From positions 93,528 to 107,196 of the forward strand of contig DCRR01000011.1 in the NCBI GenBank assembly GCA_002325245.1: a stretch of 13,669 bases of DNA. The letters run 5' to 3'. Under the pieces are notes generated by a model. The model was not told the origin of the DNA. It did not search any database and was given only the letters and a program-made list of their open reading frames with translations. This stretch comes from Microbacteriaceae bacterium UBA1487 (lineage in GTDB: Bacteria > Actinomycetota > Actinomycetes > Actinomycetales > Microbacteriaceae). Of this stretch, positions 6,629-11,902 are shown one piece after another (the stretch's first letter is position 1; every line of letters begins with the position of its first letter). A program made the translations under genes and the position numbers.

Positions 6629-7516
6629 ATGGGATCAACGTTGACCACCATCGGCCTTCCGGTTGCGCTCGGCATCATCATGTTCGGGCTCGGCCTCTCG
6701 CTCACCCCCGGCGACTTCGCCCGGGTCGCCAAGCAGCCGAAGGCGGTGATCATCGCCCTCGGCTGCCAACTCGTGCTGCTGCCCGCCCTCTGCTTCGGCC
6801 TGGTCGTGCTGTTCCAGCTGCCGCCACTCCTCGCGGTCGGCATGCTGCTGCTGGCCGCCAGTCCCGGCGGCTCGACCGCGAACCTCTACAGCCACCTGTT
6901 CCGCGGCGACGTCGCGCTGAACATCTCGCTGACCGCCATCAACTCGATCATCGCGATCTTCACGCTGCCGCTAATCACCAACCTGGCGATCACGATCTTC
7001 CTGCCCGGCGATGACGGCCTCGGAATCCAGTTCGCCAAGGCGGTCGAGGTGTTCGCGATCGTGCTCGGCCCCGTCGTGCTCGGCATGCTGGTGCGCTGGT
7101 GGAAGCCGCGATTCGCGGATGCGATGGACAAGCCGGTGCGGATCGCCTCCATGCTGATCCTGGCGATCGTGATCGCCGGGGCCGTCGTCGTGAACCTCGA
7201 CCTGCTCATCTCGAACATCGCCGGACTGGCCGGGATCGTCGTGCTGTTCTGCGTGCTGAGTCTGACCCTCGGCTTCCTCGTGCCGCGCCTGTTCCGCGTG
7301 GAGCGACGCCAGGCGGTGGCGAGCTCGTTCGAGATCGGCATCCACAACGCCACGCTCGCGATCGTGATCGCGCAGACCGTGATCGGCAGCGTCGAGATGT
7401 CGCTGCCCGCAGCCGTCTACGGCGTGCTGATGTTCTTCATCGCGCTCGCGTTCGGCTTTGTCATTCGCGAGCGGAAGGGCGCGCGCGAGCCGGCGTCGGC
7501 GAGCGCCGCGATGTGA
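6629..7516 (+). CDS. Bile acid:sodium symporter (BASS/SBF) family transporter
   Basis: The 295-residue product is an integral membrane protein with about nine hydrophobic segments and the two signatures of the BASS fold. The first crossover region is AASPGGSTANLYSHLFRGD (76-94) followed by NISLTAINSI; the second is SSFEIGIHNATLAIVIAQT (232-250), with Glu235 and Asn240 expected at the sodium site. The family moves organic anions with sodium; bacterial substrates include pyruvate, pantoate, bile acids and other carboxylates, and none can be chosen here. The ATG at 6629 puts the first helix at residues 6-26, the usual distance. The C-terminal tail (281-295) is polar and probably cytoplasmic. The gene ends 63 bases from the tRNA 3' end, which is convergent with it. 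Confidence 0.9.
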   Translation: MGSTLTTIGLPVALGIIMFGLGLSLTPGDFARVAKQPKAVIIALGCQLVLLPALCFGLVVLFQLPPLLAVGMLLLAASPGGSTANLYSHLFRGDVALNISLTAINSIIAIFTLPLITNLAITIFLPGDDGLGIQFAKAVEVFAIVLGPVVLGMLVRWWKPRFADAMDKPVRIASMLILAIVIAGAVVVNLDLLISNIAGLAGIVVLFCVLSLTLGFLVPRLFRVERRQAVASSFEIGIHNATLAIVIAQTVIGSVEMSLPAAVYGVLMFFIALAFGFVIRERKGAREPASASAAM

Positions 7517-7545
7517 CGGCGGGGCGTCGCCGCGGGCACATCGGC

Positions 7546-7564
7546 CGGAGCCGAATGCGCTCCG
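7546..7564. terminator. GC-rich hairpin between the transporter gene and the tRNA
   Basis: CGGAGC (7546-7551) and GCTCCG (7559-7564) form a 6-bp stem with a 7-base loop, 15 bases beyond the encoded CCA of the tRNA and 30 bases after the transporter stop. There is no T run on either strand, so it is a low-confidence bidirectional terminator. A second short stem, CGGCG/CGCCG (7517-7532), directly follows the transporter stop. Confidence 0.3.
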
Positions 7565-7579
7565 CGTTGACGATCTAAC

Positions 7580-7665
7580 TGGTGCGCGAGGCGGGACTTG
7601 AACCCGCACGCCCTTGCGAGCACTGGCACCTGAAGCCAGCGTGTCTGCCATTTCACCACTCGCGC
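7580..7665 (-). tRNA. tRNA-Leu, anticodon CAG
   Basis: The 86-base gene folds as a class II tRNA. Acceptor arms are GCGCGAG (7659-7665) and CTCGCGC (7584-7590), with discriminator A and an encoded CCA (7580-7582). The anticodon stem CTGGC/GCCAG encloses the loop TTCAGGT (7628-7634), giving anticodon CAG at 7630-7632, which reads CUG. The long variable arm (TGCTCGCAAGGGCG region) and the GGTTCAAGTCC T-arm are as expected for leucine. CUG is a preferred leucine codon in this high-GC DNA. I recall a tRNA-Leu next to fhaA also in mycobacteria, so the neighbourhood seems conserved. Confidence 0.97.
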
Positions 7666-7696
7666 GCATGTGATCACCGAGGCGATCAACTGACAG

Positions 7697-7702
7697 AGAT
7701 TA
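7697..7702 (-). promoter_or_regulatory. Putative -10 box of the tRNA-Leu gene
   Basis: The minus strand reads TAATCT, 31 bases upstream of the mature 5' end, leaving a short 5' leader of about 25 bases for RNase P removal. No TTGACA-like -35 is seen; a 6-bp hairpin (GGGGCG/CGCCCC, 7715-7730) lies in that region. The leader also holds a TGATC/GATCA repeat (7671-7688). Confidence 0.5.
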
Positions 7703-7734
7703 TCACAGCACGCCGGGGCGCTCGCGCCCCCAAC

Positions 7735-7801
7735 CCCCGCGAGCGGTGCGAAACGTGCGATCCGGGAGGTGCACACCGCACTTTCGGCACCGCTCGCGGG
7801 G
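7735..7801. repeat. Long imperfect inverted repeat in the tRNA-Leu/fhaA intergenic region
   Basis: The outer arms CCCCGCGAGCGGTGC (7735-7749) and GCACCGCTCGCGGGG (7787-7801) are a perfect 15-bp match. The stem continues with G7750-C7785, AAA/TTT (7751-7753 with 7782-7784) and GTGC/GCAC (7755-7758 with 7778-7781), broken only by single-base bulges at C7754 and G7786. That makes 23 pairs closing a 19-base loop. It lies between the divergent promoters of the tRNA and fhaA, has no T run and overlaps no supported gene. Its function is unknown: cruciform or protein site, a processed RNA, or the remnant of a small repeat element. Confidence 0.7.
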
Positions 7802-7811
7802 CGGCGCGGGA

Positions 7812-7867
7812 GCGGGAGCAACGCGGCGCAGGCGCGGGAGCAGCGCGGCGCAGATGCAGCGCGGCGC
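7812..7867. repeat. Degenerate GC-rich tandem repeats upstream of fhaA
   Basis: A 19-base unit at 7812-7830 recurs at 7834-7852 with one change (18 of 19 identical, period 22). Its GCAGCGCGGCGC part recurs at 7856-7867. The surrounding 7802-7890 stretch is almost pure G/C with GCGGGAG, GCGCGAG and GCGAGCG variants. No credible coding frame explains it. It may be slippage-grown spacer DNA; a role for it is not evident. Confidence 0.55.
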
Positions 7868-7943
7868 GAGCGCGAGCGCAGGCGCGCGGGAGTGTACGAG
7901 AGCAGCAGGCGCGGAAGTCCGAGAGCGCAACCGGGCCGGACCG

Positions 7944-7958
7944 TTACGATCAACGTAA
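7944..7958 (+). promoter_or_regulatory. Putative fhaA operon promoter (-10 TACGAT) overlapping a small palindrome
   Basis: TACGAT (7945-7950) fits the TAnnnT -10 pattern and would start transcription near 7957, leaving a leader of about 50 bases before fhaA. The hexamer lies inside the inverted repeat TTACG-ATCAA-CGTAA (7944-7958), which could be an operator over the -10 box. No clear -35 is found upstream. This is the only plausible promoter seen for the six-gene cell-wall block. Confidence 0.45.
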
Positions 7959-7961
7959 TCG

Positions 7962-7986
7962 GGCTCGGGGCGCCACGGCCCGAGCC
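7962..7986 (+). promoter_or_regulatory. Hairpin in the 5' leader of the fhaA mRNA
   Basis: GGCTCGGG (7962-7969) pairs perfectly with CCCGAGCC (7979-7986) around a 9-base loop. It follows the proposed transcription start by about 5 bases and ends about 10 bases before the ribosome site AAAGGGGA (7996-8003). Such a 5'-terminal stem could protect the mRNA end; it lacks a T run and is not a typical terminator. Confidence 0.4.
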
Positions 7987-8006
7987 TGCACGCCGAAAGG
8001 GGACCC

Positions 8007-8705
8007 GTGGGGATTCTCGACAGCTTTGAGCAGGGCTTGGAACGCGTCGTCAACGGAGCTTTCGCCAAGACCTTCAAAAGCGGTCTGCAGCCGCTGGAGG
8101 TGACGGCCGCGCTCCGCCGCGAGCTCGACACCAAAGCCGCCGTCGTCTCGCGCGACCGGATCCTCGCCCCCAACCAGTTCACGGTGCGCCTGGCGCCCGC
8201 CGATTTCGAGCGGATGACCGGGCTCGGCGAGCCGCTGATCGACGAGTTCACGCAATTGGTCCAGCAGCACGCCGCCGCCCAGCACTACTCCTTCGCCGGC
8301 GGCATCACGATCACGCTCGCCGAGGACCCCGCCCTGAGCCAGGGCATCGTGCGCATCGACTCGGTCAATGTGAAGGGCGAGATCGAGTGGGTGCCGACGC
8401 TCGACATCGCGGGGGAGCAGCACCGGCTCCCGACCGGCCGCACCGTGATCGGACGCGGGAGCGACGCCGACATCACCATCGACGACCCCGGAACCAGCCG
8501 CAAGCACATCGAGATCCTGTGGGACGGCAAGCGCGGCCAGGTCAAGGACCTCGGCTCCACCAACGGCTCGAAGCTCAACGGGGTGCGCCTCGACACCGCG
8601 CCACTCCAGCCCGACAGTGTGATCGAACTGGGGAGAACCCGTATCGTGTTCCGAGTGCTGGCCCATGCGGCCGGCACCGACCCGCGGAACCCGAGAACGC
8701 CATGA
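8007..8705 (+). CDS. fhaA: FhaA: DUF3662 and FHA domain protein of the cell-wall kinase locus
   Basis: The 232-residue cytoplasmic product has an N-terminal DUF3662 domain (about 1-125, starting MGILDSFEQGLERVVNGAFA) and a C-terminal FHA domain (about 143-217). The FHA phosphothreonine pocket is visible: GRGSDADI (149-156, Arg150), GTSRKH (162-167), and STNGSKLNG (184-192, Asn186). FhaA reads phosphothreonines made by the neighbouring PknA/PknB kinases; in mycobacteria it binds the phosphorylated pseudokinase domain of MviN (MurJ-like) and restrains peptidoglycan synthesis. The two domains are joined by only about 15-20 residues, unlike the long linker in the mycobacterial protein, which exceeds 500 residues. 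The GTG at 8007 has a strong AAAGGGGA ribosome site 3-4 bases upstream and gives the expected N-terminus. It is first of at least six co-oriented genes. Confidence 0.94.
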   Translation: MGILDSFEQGLERVVNGAFAKTFKSGLQPLEVTAALRRELDTKAAVVSRDRILAPNQFTVRLAPADFERMTGLGEPLIDEFTQLVQQHAAAQHYSFAGGITITLAEDPALSQGIVRIDSVNVKGEIEWVPTLDIAGEQHRLPTGRTVIGRGSDADITIDDPGTSRKHIEILWDGKRGQVKDLGSTNGSKLNGVRLDTAPLQPDSVIELGRTRIVFRVLAHAAGTDPRNPRTP

Positions 8706-8740
8706 GTGTTCACGAGCTGAAGGAGCCTGGCCGCCCGTGA
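8702..8740 (+). CDS. Possible 12-codon bridging mini-frame between fhaA and fhaB
   Basis: ATG at 8702 overlaps the fhaA stop (ATGA), reads 12 codons (MSVHELKEPGRP), and its TGA at 8738-8740 overlaps the fhaB GTG (GTGA). Translating it would carry ribosomes from the fhaA stop to the fhaB start with no untranslated gap. It also covers the AAGGAG at 8720-8725. The peptide itself matches nothing I know; if real, the frame more likely acts in translational coupling than as a product. Chance is a serious alternative in a 31-base gap. Confidence 0.3.
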   Translation: MSVHELKEPGRP

Positions 8741-9267
8741 GCGAACTGACTCTGCTTCTGCTGCAGCTGGGCTTCCTGCTCCTGCTGTGGTTCTTCGTCT
8801 TCGTCGTCGTGTACTCGCTGCGCTCCGACCTGTTCGGCCAGCGCGCCCGCAAGCTTCCGGATGCGGCTCCCGTCGCCGGCACCCAGGACACGGCCGTCGC
8901 GCCGTCGGCCCCCGCCGACAAGCCGAGCGCCCCGCGCGTCGAAGCGCACCGTGCGCCGCCCGGCCCGAGCGACTCCACCCCGCGCCGCCTCGTCATCACC
9001 TCCGGCCCGCGTGAGGGCATGGAGATCGACCTGCCCGCCGAGCAGCTCACCATCGGGCGCTCCAGCGAGTCCGGGCTGGTCATCCGCGACGACTACACCT
9101 CCACCCACCACGCGCGCCTCATGCTCTGGAACGACTCCTGGGTCATCCAGGATCTCGACTCGACCAATGGCACCGTCGTCGACGGCGCGCGCGTGACGCT
9201 GCCCACCCCGGTTCCGCCGAACGTCCCGGTGACGATCGGCACGACGAGCTTCGAGCTGCGGCGGTAG
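8737..9267 (+). CDS. fhaB: FhaB (FipA): membrane-anchored FHA domain protein
   Basis: The 176-residue product has one N-terminal transmembrane helix (about 3-28, LTLLLLQLGFLLLLWFFVFV), a Pro/Ala-rich linker (about 40-82) and a cytoplasmic FHA domain (about 85-175). The FHA pocket residues are in TIGRSSESGLVIRDDYTS (105-122; Arg108, Ser110), the His-His after TST, and DSTNGTVVDG (141-150, Asn144). FhaB/FipA is a partner of PknA/PknB and of division proteins in mycobacteria. GTG at 8737 was chosen because it places the helix at the very N-terminus; an in-frame upstream ATG at 8665 would overlap fhaA and prefix it with a charged stretch. AAGGAG (8720-8725) is 11 bases upstream, rather far, and the start also overlaps the mini-frame stop. 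A Thr-Pro (81-82) in the linker could be phosphorylated. Confidence 0.94.
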   Translation: MSELTLLLLQLGFLLLLWFFVFVVVYSLRSDLFGQRARKLPDAAPVAGTQDTAVAPSAPADKPSAPRVEAHRAPPGPSDSTPRRLVITSGPREGMEIDLPAEQLTIGRSSESGLVIRDDYTSTHHARLMLWNDSWVIQDLDSTNGTVVDGARVTLPTPVPPNVPVTIGTTSFELRR

Positions 9268-9270
9268 CGG

Positions 9271-10512
9271 ATGACGACACCCACGAGCGCGGCGGTCTCC
9301 CACGTCGGTCGGATCCGGGCCAACAACCAGGATTCCGGCTACTCCGGCACCCACCTCTTCGTGGTCGCCGATGGGATGGGCGGCCACGCCGGCGGCGACG
9401 TCGCCTCGGCGATCACCACCAAGCGACTCGTGGATGCGGACATCGCCTACGCCACGGCAGAGGACGCCGAACAGTCGCTGCACGATGCCCTGATCGCCGC
9501 GAACGGACTGCTCGCCGAGACGGTGTTCGAACACCACGAGCTCACCGGCATGGGCACGACCGTCAGCGGCATCGTCCGCGTCGGCAACCGCATCGCCCTC
9601 GCCCACATCGGCGACTCGCGCGTCTACCGCTACCGCGACGGCGAGCTCGAGCAGCTCACCGCCGACCACACCTTCGTGCAGCGCCTCGTCGACTCCGGCC
9701 GCATCACGCCAGAGGAGGCCGCGGTGCACCCGCGCCGCTCCGTGCTGATGCGCGTGCTCGGCGACGTCGATGCCGCGCCCGAGATCGACACCAAGATCCT
9801 CGACACCCGCGTCGGCGACCGCTGGCTGCTCTGCTCGGACGGGCTGTCGAGCTACGTCTCCGACGAGAAGATCGCGTCGATCCTCGACTCGTTCCGCACC
9901 CCGCAGTCGGCCGCCGACCGCCTGGTGCGCGAGAGCCTCGACCACGGCGCCCCCGACAACGTGACGGTCGTGCTGCTCGACATCGACGACGAGGAGGAGG
10001 TGCACCCCGCGCCGCCCGTGCTCGTCGGCTCGGCCGCGGCGCCGCTCAGTTTCGACGCGGAGCCCGTGCGCCGCCCGATCCGCCTCCCCACGCTGCTGCT
10101 GCATCCGCTGAAGGCCTCCCAGTCAGACGATGCGCACTTCGAGCCCGAGCGGGAGGGCTTCCTCGAGGAGCTGATCGAGGAGGATCGCCGCCGCGCGATC
10201 CGACGGCGCATCTCGGCTCTGCTTCTGCTTGTGCTGGCGATCGCCGCGATCGTCGCGGCGGCGTTCCTGTCGTACCGCTGGACCCAGTCGCACTACTACG
10301 TCGGCGAGGAGGACGGCCGGGTCGCCGTGTTCCAGGGCGTGCAGGCGACGATCGGACCGCTCGAGCTCTCGAGCGTGTACCAGACGACCACGATCGAGCT
10401 GCTCGACCTGCCCGAGTACCAGCAGGAAGCGGTGACCAAGACGATCAGCGCGGACAATCTGCGCGATGCGCTCGACATCGTCGCGCGACTGCAAGCGGCG
10501 GCGGGCGGCTGA
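9271..10512 (+). CDS. pstP: PstP: membrane-bound PP2C-type Ser/Thr protein phosphatase
   Basis: PstP removes phosphate from PknA/PknB and their targets and so resets the locus's signalling. Of 413 residues, 5-238 are the PP2C domain, with all motifs present: RANNQDSG (16-23, Asp21), VADGMGGHAGGD (32-43, Asp34), GMGTTVSG (93-100), AHIGDSRVYRYRDG (111-124), LTADHTFV (129-136), LLCSDGLSSYV (186-196, Asp190) and APDNVTVVLLDID (227-239, Asp229). The Asp residues bind the Mn/Mg centre. A linker (240-310) precedes one transmembrane helix (about 314-334). The outside part (335-413) is only about 80 residues, shorter than the mycobacterial one, ending in SADNLRDALDIVARLQ. The ATG is three bases after the fhaB stop with no clear ribosome site, so translation is probably coupled. 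Confidence 0.96.
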   Translation: MTTPTSAAVSHVGRIRANNQDSGYSGTHLFVVADGMGGHAGGDVASAITTKRLVDADIAYATAEDAEQSLHDALIAANGLLAETVFEHHELTGMGTTVSGIVRVGNRIALAHIGDSRVYRYRDGELEQLTADHTFVQRLVDSGRITPEEAAVHPRRSVLMRVLGDVDAAPEIDTKILDTRVGDRWLLCSDGLSSYVSDEKIASILDSFRTPQSAADRLVRESLDHGAPDNVTVVLLDIDDEEEVHPAPPVLVGSAAAPLSFDAEPVRRPIRLPTLLLHPLKASQSDDAHFEPEREGFLEELIEEDRRRAIRRRISALLLLVLAIAAIVAAAFLSYRWTQSHYYVGEEDGRVAVFQGVQATIGPLELSSVYQTTTIELLDLPEYQQEAVTKTISADNLRDALDIVARLQAAAGG

Positions 10513-10513
10513 C

Positions 10514-11902
10514 ATGACGTCACCCGACACCGCGACCCGCCCCCCGCTGACGACGACGATCCGCCTCCGGCTTCGCCAGCCCGCGCGCCGACGCAACATC
10601 GAACTCGGCATGCTGCTGCTCGCGATCGCGATCAACGGCGTCGCGCTCGCTCTCGTGCAGATCGGCGCCCTCGGCCGCATCGGCGGCACCATGCTCGCCC
10701 TCGGCGCCGGCCTCGGCATTCTCGTGCTCGCGGTGCACGTCGCGCTGCGAGTCGTCGCCCCCGACGCGGACCCGTTCGTGCTTCCGATCGCGACCGTGCT
10801 GAACGGGATCGGCATCGCCGGCATCACCCGCATCGACATCGCCAAGGAGCTGGTCGGCTGGGATGCCTCCGGCGTGCGCCAGATCGCCTGGTCGGCGATC
10901 GCGATCATCATCGCCTTCGCGGTGCTGCTGCTGATCCGCAATCACCGGGTGCTGCTGCGCTACCGCTACGTCATCGGTCTCGCGGCGCTCATCCTTCTCC
11001 TGCTGCCACTGGTTCCCGGGCTGGGTCGCCCGGTCAACGGGGCCTACGTGTGGATCAGCGTCGGCGGCCTGTCATTCCAGCCCGGCGAGATCGGCAAGAT
11101 CCTGCTGGCAGTGTTCTTCGCCGGCTACCTCGTGACCGCGCGCGACTCGCTCTCGCTCGTGGGACGCACCATTGTGGGCATCCGCTTCCCGCGCGCTCGC
11201 GATCTCGGCCCCATCCTGGTCGTCTGGCTCTTCGCGATGGTGGTGCTGATCGGCCAGCGCGACCTCGGAACCTCGCTGCTCTACTTCGGCCTGTTCCTGG
11301 TGATGCTCTACGTCGCCACCGGCCGACCCAGCTGGATCATCCTCGGCATGCTGCTGTTCGTCGGCGGCGCTTTCGCCGCGAGCCAGCTGTTCACCTACGT
11401 CGGCAATCGCTTCACCGCCTGGCTCGACGCGTTCAACCCGGAGTACGCCGACGACCAGAGCTACCAGCTGGTGCAGGGCATCTTCGGCCTCGCGAACGGC
11501 GGACTGCTCGGCACCGGCCTGGGCCGCGGCCGGCCCGACATCGTGCCGCTCGCGGAGAGCGACTTCATCATCGCGACGCTCGGGGAGGAGCTCGGCCTGA
11601 TCGGGCTGTTCGCGATCCTGTGCCTGTACCTGCTGTTCATCTCACGCGGATTCCGCATCGGCTTCACCGGGCAGGATGACTTCGGCCGGCTCCTCGGCGT
11701 CGGCGTCTCGTTCGTGGTCGCCCTGCAGGTGTTCATCGTCATCGGCGGCGTGACGCGGGTCATTCCGCTCACCGGCCTCACCACCCCGTTCCTCGCGGCG
11801 GGTGGGTCGTCTCTCGTCGCGAACTGGATCATCGTCGCACTGCTGCTGCGGCTCTCGGATTCGGTGCGCAGCCAACCGCGCTGGGTGGTGGTCCCCTCAT
11901 GA
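10514..11902 (+). CDS. rodA: RodA/FtsW-family (SEDS) peptidoglycan glycosyltransferase
   Basis: SEDS proteins polymerise lipid II into glycan strands outside the membrane, working with a class B PBP. The 462-residue product has a basic cytoplasmic N-terminus (1-29) and roughly ten to twelve transmembrane segments between 30 and 450. Family signatures are GAYVWISVGGLSFQPGEIGK (176-195), QRDLGTSLLYFG (248-259) with Asp250 as the expected catalytic residue, NRFTAWLDAFNP (298-309), DQSYQLVQGIFGLANGGLLG (314-333) and AESDFIIATLGEELGLIG (347-364). The ATG at 10514, one base after the pstP stop, was preferred over an in-frame upstream ATG at 10466 that lies wholly inside pstP. It overlaps pbpA by four bases. 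Position between pstP and pbpA identifies it with the rodA of this conserved locus rather than the ftsW of the dcw cluster. Confidence 0.95.
   Translation: MTSPDTATRPPLTTTIRLRLRQPARRRNIELGMLLLAIAINGVALALVQIGALGRIGGTMLALGAGLGILVLAVHVALRVVAPDADPFVLPIATVLNGIGIAGITRIDIAKELVGWDASGVRQIAWSAIAIIIAFAVLLLIRNHRVLLRYRYVIGLAALILLLLPLVPGLGRPVNGAYVWISVGGLSFQPGEIGKILLAVFFAGYLVTARDSLSLVGRTIVGIRFPRARDLGPILVVWLFAMVVLIGQRDLGTSLLYFGLFLVMLYVATGRPSWIILGMLLFVGGAFAASQLFTYVGNRFTAWLDAFNPEYADDQSYQLVQGIFGLANGGLLGTGLGRGRPDIVPLAESDFIIATLGEELGLIGLFAILCLYLLFISRGFRIGFTGQDDFGRLLGVGVSFVVALQVFIVIGGVTRVIPLTGLTTPFLAAGGSSLVANWIIVALLLRLSDSVRSQPRWVVVPS

Noticed and set aside
7700..7707. TTATCACA resembling a DnaA box, near a locus often close to oriC
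   Set aside because: It lacks one base of the 9-base consensus, stands alone, and overlaps the -10 box of the tRNA promoter.
7582..8103. Open frames crossing the tRNA and the tRNA-fhaA gap on both strands
   Set aside because: They run through a tRNA, a hairpin and tandem repeats, and translate to Arg/Ala-rich low-complexity sequence with no homology I recognise.
8665..8736. Upstream in-frame ATG extending FhaB by 24 residues
   Set aside because: It lies inside fhaA and would place a charged stretch before the N-terminal membrane helix; the GTG at 8737 with GTGA overlap is better.
8710..10104. 464-codon minus-strand open frame opposite fhaB and pstP
   Set aside because: Complementary-frame artefact of codon bias; no motif or ribosome site, and the plus-strand genes carry complete motifs.
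10466..10513. Upstream in-frame ATG extending RodA by 16 residues
   Set aside because: It lies inside the pstP coding end, adds an unrelated basic stretch, and the ATG one base after the pstP stop suits the packed operon.
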